Part shown: positions 16,823 to 27,501 of the stretch, in pieces
Layout: each line of letters starts with the position of its first letter
Numbering within the stretch: the first letter of the stretch is position 1
DNA from: Myxococcales bacterium
Lineage (GTDB): Bacteria; Myxococcota_A; Polyangia; Polyangiales; Ga0077539
Direction: 5' to 3'
Assembly (NCBI GenBank): GCA_030652255.1
Contig: JAUSAZ010000177.1
Coordinates: forward strand, 1 to 64,000
Length of the DNA stretch: 64,000 bases
Notes under the pieces: generated by a model
Database searches by the model: none
What the model was told of the DNA's origin: nothing
What the model saw: the letters and a program-made list of their open reading frames with translations, nothing else
Program-made: the position numbers and the translations under genes

Positions 16823-17668
16823 ATGCCCTCCGGCGTGATGACCACCCAGGACACCGCCGCCTCCAGGCTACAACCCGTCGTCGAGCGCACCTTCGCCGAC
16901 CGCACCCTGCTCCGCTCTCCCGAGAGCACCGCGGCCGTCGAGGAGACCCTCGACCTGCTCGATCGTGGCGTGATCCGCGTCGCCACGCGCGACAGCGCCA
17001 GCTGGACCGTGCACCCGTGGATCAAGCAGGCGATCCTGCTGTATTTCGCGCTGCGCCCGATGGAGCGCACGAGCGCCGGCCCGCTCTCCTTCCACGACAA
17101 GATCCCGATCAAGACCCCGCCGGAGGGCGTGCGCATCGTGCCGCCGGGCACCGTGCGCTACGGCGCCTACGTCGCCCCGGGCGCGATCGTGATGCCCGGC
17201 TACGTCAACATCGGCGCGTACGTCGACTCGGGCTCGATGGTCGACACCTGGGCGACGGTCGGGTCGTGCGCGCAGATCGGCCGCGACGTCCACCTCGCGG
17301 GCGGCGTGGGCATCGGCGGGGTGCTCGAGCCGCCGGGCGCGCGCCCGGTCATCATCGAGGACGGCGCCTTCGTCGGGTCGCGGGTCATCGTCGTGGAGGG
17401 CGTCCACGTCGAGCAGGAGGCGGTGCTCGGCGCCGGGGTCGTGCTCACGTCGAGCACGGCCATCGTCGACGTCACCGGGGAGTCGCCCGTCGAGTGGAAG
17501 GGGCGCATCCCGGCGCGCAGCGTGGTGATCCCCGGCATGCGCCCGAAGCGCTTCCCGGCGGGGGAGTACAACGTCCCGTGCGCGCTCATCATCGGGCGGC
17601 GCTCGGAGAGCACCGACCGCAAGACCTCCCTGGAGCGAGCCCTCCGCGACCACGAGGTGTCGGTGTGA
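16823..17668 (+). CDS. dapD: 2,3,4,5-tetrahydropyridine-2,6-dicarboxylate N-succinyltransferase
   Basis: The 281-residue enzyme transfers succinyl from succinyl-CoA to tetrahydrodipicolinate in the succinylase branch of lysine and meso-diaminopimelate synthesis. It has the helical N-terminal domain, then a left-handed beta-helix of hexapeptide repeats (VRYGAYVAPGAIVMPGYVNI) with the conserved GAYVDSGSMVDTWATVGSCAQIG block and the LEPPGARPVIIEDGAFVGS loop. The length fits DapD (about 274). A second ATG at residue 6 is possible. The gene overlaps the dapE-like gene by 4 bp, so two steps of the pathway are coupled. Confidence 0.95.
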   Translation: MPSGVMTTQDTAASRLQPVVERTFADRTLLRSPESTAAVEETLDLLDRGVIRVATRDSASWTVHPWIKQAILLYFALRPMERTSAGPLSFHDKIPIKTPPEGVRIVPPGTVRYGAYVAPGAIVMPGYVNIGAYVDSGSMVDTWATVGSCAQIGRDVHLAGGVGIGGVLEPPGARPVIIEDGAFVGSRVIVVEGVHVEQEAVLGAGVVLTSSTAIVDVTGESPVEWKGRIPARSVVIPGMRPKRFPAGEYNVPCALIIGRRSESTDRKTSLERALRDHEVSV

Positions 17669-18738
17669 GCGTCACCCCGGTTGAACAGCACCTCCTCGAC
17701 CTGTGCGCGATCCCGTCGCTGACCGGCGACGAGGGCGCCATCTGCGATCGGGTCGAGTCGCAGCTCCGCGCGCTGCTCGGCGACGACGCGGTCGCTCGCG
17801 ACGGCCACAGCCTGGTGGTGACCCCGCGGGTGCAGTCCAGCGGTCCGCCCGTGGTGCTGGCGGGCCACTTCGACGTGGTGAAGACCGAGCACGACGGCCC
17901 GACCCGCGTGGAGGGCGACCGCATCTACGGCGCGGGCGCGGCGGACATGAAGTCGGGCCTGGCGGTGATGCTCTGCCTGCTCGAAGACCTCGCGCGCGGG
18001 GCTGCGCCGAAGGGTCGACCGACCTTCGTGTTCTATGAGCGCGAGGAGGGCCCCTTCCTCGAGAATCGCCTCGGCGACCTCCTGGAGAACTTCCCGGCGC
18101 TGAAGACCGCCGCGCTCGCGGTGTGCCTCGAGCCGAGCTCCAACCAGCTCCAGCTGGGGTGCATGGGCAGCTTGCACGCCCGCGTCCACTTTCATGGGCG
18201 CACCTCCCACAGCGCCCGCCCCTGGCAGGGCGAGAACGCCATCCACAAGTCCGGCGCCTTCCTCGCGCGGCTGGGCGCGCTGGCGCCGCGCGACGTGACC
18301 ATCGAAGGGATGCTCTACCGGGAGGTCATCTCCGCGACGCTCGCCGAGGGCGGCCGCGGTCGCAACATCGTCCCCGATCGCTTCAGCCTCAACGTCAACC
18401 ACCGCTTTGCGCCCGGGCGCACGCCCGACGACGCCATCGCCGACCTCGAGGCCCTGGTGCAGGGGGAGGCCGAAATCGAGGTGTTCGACCGATCCCCCTC
18501 GGCCCCTCCCTTCCGCGAGAACCCGCTGGTGAAGAGCCTCGTCGACGAGGGCGTCGAGGGCGTCGAGCCCAAGCAGGCGTGGACCGACGTCGCCCGCTTC
18601 GCGAGCGTCGGGGTCGCGGCGGTCAACCTCGGCCCCGGCACCCAGGCCCAGGCGCACCAGCGAAACGAATGGACCGACCGCGCGTCCCTCGAACGCGGGC
18701 TCGCCATCTTCCGCAGCTGGCTCCTGGGCGTCGCTTGA
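17665..18738 (+). CDS. dapE: M20-family succinyl-diaminopimelate desuccinylase
   Basis: The GTG at 17665 overlaps the dapD stop in a GTGA, giving 357 residues. The protein is an M20 metallopeptidase. It has a zinc-ligand HFDVV motif, the GAADMKSG bridging-Asp motif, a catalytic Glu pair in YEREEGP, and an inserted dimerisation domain with HARVHFHGRTSHSARPWQGENA. Position directly after dapD makes succinyl-diaminopimelate the likely substrate. By sequence alone, other M20 amidohydrolases such as acetylornithine deacetylase would be possible. The product feeds peptidoglycan and lysine. Confidence 0.9.
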   Translation: MSVTPVEQHLLDLCAIPSLTGDEGAICDRVESQLRALLGDDAVARDGHSLVVTPRVQSSGPPVVLAGHFDVVKTEHDGPTRVEGDRIYGAGAADMKSGLAVMLCLLEDLARGAAPKGRPTFVFYEREEGPFLENRLGDLLENFPALKTAALAVCLEPSSNQLQLGCMGSLHARVHFHGRTSHSARPWQGENAIHKSGAFLARLGALAPRDVTIEGMLYREVISATLAEGGRGRNIVPDRFSLNVNHRFAPGRTPDDAIADLEALVQGEAEIEVFDRSPSAPPFRENPLVKSLVDEGVEGVEPKQAWTDVARFASVGVAAVNLGPGTQAQAHQRNEWTDRASLERGLAIFRSWLLGVA

Positions 18739-18769
18739 TCCGCTCCCCCCGCCGCGGGCTTGTCCACCG

Positions 18770-19834
18770 ATGAGACTTCCCGCCCGGCTCGCGCTGTTGC
18801 TCGGGCTCAGCGCTCCGGTGGCGGCGTGGGCGCAGCCGGCCGCGTCACCGGCGACCTCCGCGGGCAACACCGGCCTCGTGGTGCGCCCTGGCCTGGAGGT
18901 CTTCGCCCAGTACGGGGTGCGCTCGACCGCGGTCGCGGGGGCCTCGTCGACGTGGTCGCACGCCTTCGATGCGCCGCGGGTGCACGCCGCGTTGACGGGG
19001 GAGTACGGCGACGCGCGCGCCCGGGTGCTGCTGGAGGCGGTGAGCTCGACGCTCGGCGGAACCATCCCCGGCGTGCCCGCCGACGCGTTCGTCTTCCGTC
19101 TGCGCGAGGCCTACGCGGGCTGGACCCCGGGCCGCATGCTGCGAGTCCAGCTCGGGGTGGTCCCGACCCTGACCATCCCCGAGGTGGAGGGCACGTGGCG
19201 GCTGCGGGCGATCGCGCCCACCGCCCTCGAGCAGTCCACCCTGGGCGCTCCGGCCGACCTCGGCGCGACCGTCAGGGTGCAGCTTCCGCGGTCCTTCGGG
19301 TGGGTGGGCGTCGGCGCCTACAACGGCGAGGGCTACACCGGTCGCGAACTTGATCGTGGCAAGGGCGTCGAGCTGGCCGCCTCGGTGCACCCGATTCCGG
19401 CGATGGGCTTCGCCCCGCTGGCCGTGTTCGCTTCGTACACGGTCGGTTCGTCGGGTGTCGCTTCGACACGCGCCGACCGGCTCACCGCGGGTCTCCTCTG
19501 GCAGGGCACCACCATCCGGGCAGGCGCGGTGGGCACCATCGCGTGGGGCGTCGCGGGAGACGCCGGGCGCGTCGCGTACCTGCTCGAGGCCTTCACGCGG
19601 GTCGAGCCCATGGAGCGCCTGCTGGTGGGGCTCCGCTACACCTATCAGCAGCGCGACGACCGGTTCGAGGGCAACCAGGTCCATACGGCGCTCGGCACTG
19701 TGGGATATCGGGTGATCGACCCGCTCGAGGTCTTCGCGGCGGTGGGACGATCGGCGCCCGGCGCCACCGCCTCTGCGGCTCAACCGGGCAGCGATCAATG
19801 GGAGTTTCGTATCGTGAGTCGCGGTGTGTACTGA
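18770..19834 (+). CDS. Porin-like outer-membrane beta-barrel protein
   Basis: The 354-residue product has a clear signal peptide (LALLLGLSAPVAAWAQ) with cleavage after AWA. The mature protein alternates polar and aromatic/hydrophobic residues in many short strands, and it ends in Tyr, a terminal aromatic as expected for the barrel assembly signal. The GVGAYNGEGYTGRELDRGKG segment and the VFASYTVGSS strand resemble phosphate-selective-type porins (OprO/OprP fold). The substrate is not visible. It sits 31 bp after dapE and 11 bp before a lipoprotein gene and may share their transcript. Confidence 0.65.
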   Translation: MRLPARLALLLGLSAPVAAWAQPAASPATSAGNTGLVVRPGLEVFAQYGVRSTAVAGASSTWSHAFDAPRVHAALTGEYGDARARVLLEAVSSTLGGTIPGVPADAFVFRLREAYAGWTPGRMLRVQLGVVPTLTIPEVEGTWRLRAIAPTALEQSTLGAPADLGATVRVQLPRSFGWVGVGAYNGEGYTGRELDRGKGVELAASVHPIPAMGFAPLAVFASYTVGSSGVASTRADRLTAGLLWQGTTIRAGAVGTIAWGVAGDAGRVAYLLEAFTRVEPMERLLVGLRYTYQQRDDRFEGNQVHTALGTVGYRVIDPLEVFAAVGRSAPGATASAAQPGSDQWEFRIVSRGVY

Positions 19835-19845
19835 TAAGGATGGAC

Positions 19846-20520
19846 ATGAAACTGACATGGCAGTGGCTCGCGCTGATCGGCATTGTGGGATGTGATGACA
19901 CGACTCCAGCCGTCACCGACGTGCCGGTGGTGCCCACCGATGTGCAGACGGACGCCGTCGCAGACGCGGGCAATCCGGACGATGTGGGCAATCCGAACGA
20001 TGTGGGCAATCCGAACGATGTGCCCATGACTGGAGATGTGCCTGCCGCCGGGCGGGTCGTGATCAATGAGATACAGGCCGCTGGAGACGACTGGGTCGAG
20101 CTCACGAACGTCGGCGGTGCGCCGGTCGACCTCGGCGGCCTCATCCTTGCGGACTCGGACACCTCCGTCGACGGGGGTGCGCCGCGGCTCACCGACGGGC
20201 TCACCTTCCCGGCTGGCACCTCCCTCGCGCCGGGGCAGTACCTCCTGGTGGTCGCCGACCTCTCCGACGCTGGCAGCGGGCCTCAGATGACCTGTCTCGG
20301 CGATGCGGGTCCGACGACCTGCTACCACGCCAATTTCGGCATCAGCGCACCGCGGGGTGAGCGCATCTACCTGATCGGGGCGGGCGGCGCCGAGGTGGCG
20401 ACCGCGGACTATCCCCCCAACGCCGTCGCAGCCGGGCGCACCTGGGGACGGCTCCCGGACGGCGCTGGTGACTTCGCGGCGACCGCGCCAACCCCGGGTG
20501 CGCGCAACACTGCGCCGTGA
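19846..20520 (+). CDS. Lipoprotein with lamin-tail-like domain
   Basis: I take the ATG at 19846, which has AAGGA 5 bases upstream; the ATG at 19840 overlaps that site. The 224-residue product starts with a model lipoprotein signal (LALIGIVGCDD). A linker rich in Asp/Val/Pro and containing three Gly-Asn-Pro-x-Asp-Val repeats leads to a C-terminal lamin-tail-like (LTD) domain, recognisable by VVINEIQAAGDDWVELTNVG and VDLGGLILAD, then ending PTPGARNT. Such domains occur in many surface and secreted proteins; the ligand is unknown. Confidence 0.75.
   Translation: MKLTWQWLALIGIVGCDDTTPAVTDVPVVPTDVQTDAVADAGNPDDVGNPNDVGNPNDVPMTGDVPAAGRVVINEIQAAGDDWVELTNVGGAPVDLGGLILADSDTSVDGGAPRLTDGLTFPAGTSLAPGQYLLVVADLSDAGSGPQMTCLGDAGPTTCYHANFGISAPRGERIYLIGAGGAEVATADYPPNAVAAGRTWGRLPDGAGDFAATAPTPGARNTAP
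19968..20021 (+). repeat. Three 18-bp tandem repeats in a lipoprotein linker
   Basis: Units at 19968-19985, 19986-20003 and 20004-20021 differ at one base (GGAC versus GAAC) and encode Gly-Asn-Pro-(Asp/Asn)-Asp-Val. The repeat lies in the flexible linker and could change length by slippage without breaking the frame. Confidence 0.85.
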
Positions 20521-20555
20521 TTGCCCGCTCCCCCGCGCGCTGTTAGAGGGAGCGC

Positions 20556-21727
20556 GTGCCCCCTGCAAGCCATGACATCCAGCGAGACCCGGTCGGTTCC
20601 TACCTCGAAGAGTGGGAGGCCCTGCTCGCCGGGTGGGGTGAGCGCCCCTTCCGGGCGAAGCAGGTGTTCCGCTGGATCCACACGCGTTCGGTCGCCGACC
20701 CGGCGGGGATGACGGACATCGCGAAGACGCTGCGCGAGAAGCTCACCGGCGCGACGCTTCACATGCCGGTCGTCATCGAGCGCCTTCACCGCGCCGCCGA
20801 CGACACCCGCAAGGTGCTCGTGGGCTTCCCCGACACGCCCGGCAGCGGAACCGTCGAGACGGTCCTGATCCCGCCGATGCCCGACGATGACGCCGACGAC
20901 GAGCTCGACGACGAGCCCAACCCCGCAATGCCCCGAATCGCCGCACGACGGGTCACCCAGTGCATCTCGACGCAGGTCGGCTGCGCGATGGGCTGCGTGT
21001 TCTGCGCTTCGGGCGTGGCGGGCCTCAAGCGCCACCTGACGGCGGGGGAGATCGTCGGGCAGGTGCTGCTCGGGCGCACGCTGCTCGACGAGGGCGAGGC
21101 CATCCGCAACGTCGTGTTGATGGGCATGGGTGAGCCGCTGCACAACTACGACGCGGTGGCGCGCGCGCTGCGACTGCTCACGCACCGCGACGGGCTCGAC
21201 CTCTCCACGCGTCGGGTGACCGTCAGCACCTCCGGGCTGGTCCCGGAAATCGACCGGCTCGGGGAGGACTTCCGGGGCGAGGTGGCGCTGGCGATCTCGC
21301 TGCACGCGCCGACCGACGAGCTCCGCTCCTCGCTGATGCCGATCAACCGCCGCTATCCCCTCGCGGAGCTCATGCCCGCGCTGCGCCGCTATCCCCTCGC
21401 GCGCCGCCGCCGGATCACGGTGGAGTACACGCTCATCCGCGGGGTCAACGACCAGGCGGCGCACGCGCGCGCGCTGTCGAAGCTGCTCCGGGGCCTCTCG
21501 GTGAAGGTGAACCTCATCCCGCTCAACCCCGTGGAGGGCGTTCCCTACGCAGCGCCGGTGCGGGACGACGTGCTGTCGTTCCAGACGCGCCTGCGCGACG
21601 ACGGGTACAGCGTGTTCATCCGGAAGACGCGCGGCGACGACATCGACGCGGCCTGCGGCCAGCTGGCGCTCCAGGGTGCGAAGCCCGTGAAGCGCACGCT
21701 TCCGGTCTTCGGAGGGGCCCGCGACAC

Positions 21728-21731
<4 letters not shown>
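20556..21731 (+). CDS. rlmN: 23S rRNA (adenine2503-C2)-methyltransferase
   Basis: The 391-residue radical-SAM enzyme methylates C2 of A2503 in 23S rRNA (and A37 of some tRNAs) through a Cys-bound intermediate. It has the cluster motif CAMGCVFC, the preceding CISTQVGC, the GMGEPLHNYDAV block, STSGLVPEIDRL and the MPINRRYPLAEL region, and the C-terminal TRGDDIDAACGQL with the second catalytic Cys. The GTG start has a GGGAG site. Unusual is a run of acidic residues (DDDADDELDDE, about residues 110-120) just before the catalytic core. It overlaps ftsH by 4 bp. Confidence 0.95.
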
Positions 21732-23586
<1,855 letters not shown>

Positions 23587-23590
<4 letters not shown>

Positions 23591-25953
23591 TGACGCGCGC
23601 GGGTCGATGCAGGGTGTACTGCCTGGTGGGATTCACCCTGCTGGTGGGCTGTGGTCGCACCGAGCTCGAGGGCGATTCGCCCGATCCGGGCGATGGCGCG
23701 CTCGAGGAGCGCCCGACGCTCGACGTGCCGGCGGCCGATCGCGCGGACGGGGGCCCGATCGACGTTCCGATCGACCCTCGTGATTCGGGCGACGTGGAGG
23801 ACGTGCTCGACGTCGAGGATGTGGAAGACGCCGACGACGTCGAGGACGCGCTCGACGTGGAGGACGTCGATGACGTCGACGACGTCGACGATGTGCGCGA
23901 CGTGCCCGACCGCCCCGACGGGGCGGACGCCGGTTGCTTCGACTGCGCCCCGGGCGACCGGTGTTGCGCTGGCGCCTGCATCGACGTGGCCAGTGATCGG
24001 GAGAACTGCGGTGGCTGCGGCGTGGCTTGCAGGGCGGGGGACGTGTGCGTGGCGGGCGGGTGCCGGCCGGCGAGTGCGTGCGGTCCTGGCGGGCTCTGCG
24101 CGCGCGGGCAGCTGTGCTGCAGCGAGCGGTGCATCGACGTGATCAGCGACCGGGCCAACTGCGGCGCCTGCGGGCTGGTGTGCAGCGACACGCAACGATG
24201 CACCTCGGGGCGCTGCGAGTCGGTCGGCTGCGGAGGGGGTCTGCCCTGCGCCCCGGGGGCGTCGTGCTGCGGAGACCGCTGCGTCGATGTCCGCTCCGAT
24301 GTCGCGAACTGCGGTGCCTGCGGTGTCACGTGCCGTCCAGGGCAGGAGTGCTCAGCTGGTCGATGCGCCACGCCGGTGATGGGTTGCGGCGGCGGCCCGG
24401 CGTGTGCCCCGGGGCTCCAGTGCTGCGGAGTCTTCTGCGTCGACGTGAGCGGCGACCTCAGCAACTGCGGTGCGTGCGGCCGGGCGTGCGTTGCCCCGCC
24501 TGGAACGTCCGTGGTGTGTCGCTCGAGCGCGTGCGTGATCGGCGCCTGCCTCCCGGGTTTTGCCGACTGCAACGGCCAGGCGGGCGACGGATGCGAGGTC
24601 AACATCGCGTCAGACGCATCGAACTGCGGTCGCTGCGGTGGGGCGTGCATGGCGGGTGCTGCGTGCAACGACGGCGTATGCGGGCGACCGAGCACGGGTG
24701 GCGAAGGGGCGTTCAACCCGAGGGTCAACCCCACGTACCTGCGCCCCGGGGTGCACAACTTCACGACCATCAACGTGCCCGCGGGCGTGGTGGTGTTCGT
24801 TGCCGGCGGGGGTGAGGACAACGGCACGCTCGACCTGCGTGCGACCGGCGACGTGGTGATCGACGGCACGGTCGACGTGTCCGGTGGACCGGGCAGCCAG
24901 TCGACGATCACCTCGCGCAATACGCGTGAGGGCAGGGCGGGCGCGGGCGGGTTCACGGGTGATCCCCGCACGGCGACGCCCGGGCCTGCGTGCGAGTGGG
25001 TTGCGGGGGTCTCCGGCGGCAACGGCCGGGGCACCGCGGGAACGACCGGAACCTGCGCGATCGGCACCAACACGGCATGCATCGCGGACAACCCCACCCG
25101 CTTGATCTTCGCATCGCCGGCGGCGCAGTTCGGCGGTGGCGGTGGGGTCTTCACCGGGTTTCGTGCGTACGGGGCTGGCGGCGGCGGGCTGGCGGGGGGC
25201 GGGGCAGGGGCGCTCGGTGCGGTCTTCCCGGGCCAGTCGGATTGTTCCGGGGTGACCGCGGGCGGCGGAGCGCCAGTCGGTCGCGGCGGCAGCGCCGGCG
25301 CGATCGCGACGTACAACGGTCGCGACGGCGTGCTGGGACAGACCCAGTGCCCCGGATCGCGCCCTGACATTCCGGCCTCGTGGGTCGGCGGTGGCGGCGG
25401 TGGCAGCATCGGTCGCGAGGCTGCGGGCGACCTCGCGGTCGACCGCACGTTCTACCCGGGTTCCGGGGGCGGGGGCGGGAGCAGCGACTACCTCAATCGC
25501 CCGGCGTTCGGTGGAACCTCTGGCGGCGGCGGTGGCGGCGGAGCGCTCCGGATCTGGTCGGACACGCGCATCACGATCAACGGCAGGGTCCTCGCGAACG
25601 GTGGCGAAGGAGGGGACGCATACATCGGAACCAACCGCGCGGCAGGCTGCGACCCGCAGCCGGGTGCTGCGGGTGGCGGCGGCTCTGGCGGTGTGGTCTT
25701 CCTGCGCGCTCCGACCCTCACCGTCACGGCGCGCGGAGAGGTGTCCGCTGCTGGTGGCCCGGGCGGTGCGGGGAGCCTGTATGCAACGGGGGGCGCCGGG
25801 GGCGCCGGGGGATTGGGGCGAATCCGCTTGAGCGTGGACAGTGCGCGTTGCCGCCTGGACGGGCGCTTCACGCCGGCGCTCACCGCTGGTTGCGCGGTGA
25901 CTGTCGGCAGCGGCGCTCCGGGTCAGGTATTCGTCGCGACCTATCCTCGCTGA
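23587..25953 (+). CDS. Large Cys-rich and Gly-rich lipoprotein
   Basis: The 788-residue product starts in an ATGATG overlap with ftsH. It has a lipoprotein signal ending at LLVGCGR. Next is a stalk of about 60 residues of Asp-Val/Glu-Asp repeats (about 60-105), then five Cys-rich modules, each reading roughly CAPGxxCCxxxCIDVxSDxxNCGxCGxxC, known from myxobacterial surface proteins. The C-terminal half is Gly-rich beta-structure, with clusters such as GGGGGSIGRE and GGTSGGGGGGGALRI. The layout (anchor, acidic stalk, disulfide modules, Gly-rich fibre) suggests a surface adhesin or matrix protein. No enzyme motif is seen. Confidence 0.75.
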
Positions 25954-25962
25954 ACTCGAAGC

Positions 25963-25983
25963 CCCCGGCGAGACCCGCCGGGG
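25963..25983 (+). terminator. Candidate terminator hairpin after the large lipoprotein gene
   Basis: A perfect 8-bp GC stem (CCCCGGCG/CGCCGGGG) encloses the loop AGACC and starts 9 bp after the stop codon. There is no U-tract, so it would be a GC-only or Rho-assisted terminator. Confidence 0.5.
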
Positions 25984-26300
25984 CGGCGGAGGGTTTGCGC
26001 TGCCAGCTGACACTCCCATCAAGAACGCCGGGCACCCGCGCCGCACAAACGCAGTGGTTCGCAGGTCGTAGGACCAAGCGTGGAGGTTGTGGGTCGCGCA
26101 CGGCGGGGTGCCGTGAGGGCCTTCCGCCGTTCCATGGAATGGTCGGCGGGGCGCTGGTGGGCTTGCCGCATCCGCCCTTCAAGCGACGGATGACGCCTAT
26201 GGGTGGCGGAGCATCCCGATCACACCCGCATCACAGGTCGATCGTGGCTTCATGGCGGCAGGGATGGACGGCGACTCGCATCTCGGATTGGCGAGTCCAC

Positions 26301-26337
26301 CCTTCAGACCACACCGAGGGTGTGGATGATCTGAAGG
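26301..26337. terminator. Long hairpin, candidate bidirectional terminator
   Basis: Outer stem CCTTCAGA/TCTGAAGG (8 bp) and inner stem CCACACC/GGTGTGG (7 bp) around loop GAG, with a 4-base ATGA bulge on one side. It lies between two convergent genes, about 85 bp past the pilA stop. No U-tract follows on either strand. Confidence 0.45.
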
Positions 26338-26420
26338 ATGGAACTCGACTGGAGAGCAGGAGTGAGGAGAGGTCGGGACGGAAGGGGGGGGCCATGCTCA
26401 CCGTGCGGTGAACATGTTGC

Positions 26421-26921
26421 TCACTCGAGCTCGTTCACGATCACGATCTGGGCGCCCTGGATCTCGCCGGCGTTCAGCGCGGCAGCGCGGCTGAAGGTCG
26501 AGTTCGCGCCGTCGCCGTCGATGTTGCCGATCGCGATGGCGTTGAAGTCCGAGGCCGTGGCGGCGGCGGAGTACTGGTAGTAGAGCGGGGCGTCGATCGA
26601 GAACCCGATCGCGCTCCAGCCCGAGTTGCCGGTGAAGGCCGTGGGCTGAGCGGGGAACTTCGACGCGGAGGGCGTGCCGGTCGGGGTGGCGGTGGCCGAC
26701 GCGAAGCTGGCGATGCTCTGCTCCGACGACTGGTTGAAGTAGCTCACTTCGCCCTGGTAGATCTTCGAGATGTTGCCAGTGGCCTCGCTCGTCTTCGAAC
26801 GCTTCACGTAGCGGGTGAACGCGGGGATGGCGACCGCCGCGAGGATGCCGAGGATGACCACGACGATCATGAGCTCAACCAGGGTGAAGCCAGCGAGAAC
26901 CTTCTTCATGGAACGCTTCAT
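26421..26921 (-). CDS. pilA: Type IV major-pilin-like protein PilA
   Basis: The 166-residue prepilin has a short basic leader ending in Gly, then the class III signal FTLVELMIVVVILGILAAVA with the conserved Glu at position 5 of the mature protein. Cleavage after Gly11 and N-methylation of Phe are expected. The rest of the N-terminal helix (IPAFTRYVKRSKTSEA) and a variable globular domain follow. There are no cysteines, so the usual C-terminal disulfide loop is absent. The first ATG is chosen because GGAGGG lies 8 bases upstream. No other pil gene is near. A sigma-54-like promoter lies upstream. Confidence 0.9.
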   Translation of the reverse strand: MKRSMKKVLAGFTLVELMIVVVILGILAAVAIPAFTRYVKRSKTSEATGNISKIYQGEVSYFNQSSEQSIASFASATATPTGTPSASKFPAQPTAFTGNSGWSAIGFSIDAPLYYQYSAAATASDFNAIAIGNIDGDGANSTFSRAAALNAGEIQGAQIVIVNELE

Positions 26922-27332
26922 CGAAGTACCCTCCGTCCGTTGATTGATCTGTCAGTTCGAACCACTCGACTGCCAGAACCTCGGATTGGACGGAGGAGAC
27001 CATTGCAGTCAACATGCCAGCGCGTCAGGAGTCGATCCCGACGGCAACGGTCGGAGCCATATCTCCCTAGAGCTCCGAGAAACCACCCGATCGGGTGAGG
27101 GCCTCCCGGCCGCACCCTCCGGGCTATCCCCCCCACTTGGGTGACGCGAATGGTCACCCTGCTTGCCCGATTCGGGCATCGCACATGCCCCTCGGTGTCC
27201 GCCCCGCACAGGTTCAGGTCGGTCGGAGCGGCCAGCCCGAGCGTGGTCAACCGCAGAGACAGTTCGACCGTGTGATCTTGGCCGATGGTCGAACCCCCCC
27301 GGGAGACGACCATCAGATGCGCTGTGGAAAGC
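26922..27332. other. 411-bp gene-free pilA upstream region
   Basis: This gap between tRNA-Thr and pilA is unusually long for the window. It holds the sigma-54-type promoter at 27003-27020 and, upstream of it, about 310 bp that could contain enhancer sites for a PilR-like activator. A minus-strand frame across it (26918-27313) has no ribosome-binding site or recognisable product and is not called. Confidence 0.6.
27003..27020 (-). promoter_or_regulatory. Sigma-54 (-24/-12) promoter candidate for pilA
   Basis: The minus strand reads CTGGCATGTTGACTGCAA. It has the invariant GG at -24 (27018-27017) and GC at -12 (27006-27005) with exactly 10 bases between them, and matches TGGCA...TGC of the consensus. 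Transcription would start near 26993, giving a leader of about 70 nt. In Myxococcus xanthus pilA is known to depend on sigma-54 and PilR, which supports the reading. Confidence 0.7.
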
Positions 27333-27407
<75 letters not shown>

Positions 27408-27420
27408 GAACAGAGGGCCG

Positions 27421-27448
27421 CTTCTATCACAGCCCGCTCGTGTTGCAA
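27421..27448 (-). promoter_or_regulatory. Sigma-70-type promoter candidate for tRNA-Thr
   Basis: On the minus strand TTGCAA (27448-27443) and TAGAAG (27426-27421) are separated by 16 bp, and the -10 box ends 13 bp before the tRNA 5' end. Each hexamer matches the consensus at 4 of 6 positions. Confidence 0.35.
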
Positions 27449-27501
27449 GAGGGAATGTCGGTGGTTGGCGTGGCGGTCGGCATTCTGTAGGACAGGCATC
27501 G

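Larger units (their letters stand above)
25954..26420. other. 467-bp gene-free stretch with several hairpins
   Basis: No gene is convincing here; the overlapping frames lack family similarity, signals and ribosome-binding sites. It separates the lipoprotein gene from the convergent pilA. Four inverted repeats stand out: 25963-25983, 26124-26149 (stems CCGCCG/CGGCGG and CCAT/ATGG around GGA), 26301-26337, and 26398-26411 (TCACCG/CGGTGA) just after the pilA stop. None is followed by a U-run. Confidence 0.6.

Noticed and set aside
19968..20021. Short tandem repeats as a CRISPR array
   Set aside because: The units are directly abutting, 18 bp long, in frame and without spacers. No cas gene is present.
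25380..26411. 343-residue plus-strand frame running past the large lipoprotein gene into the gap
   Set aside because: The first half is a shifted reading of the Gly-rich lipoprotein and the second half has no domain or signal.
26918..27313. 131-residue minus-strand frame in the pilA upstream region
   Set aside because: It overlaps the pilA start and the sigma-54-like promoter, has no ribosome-binding site and shows no family similarity.
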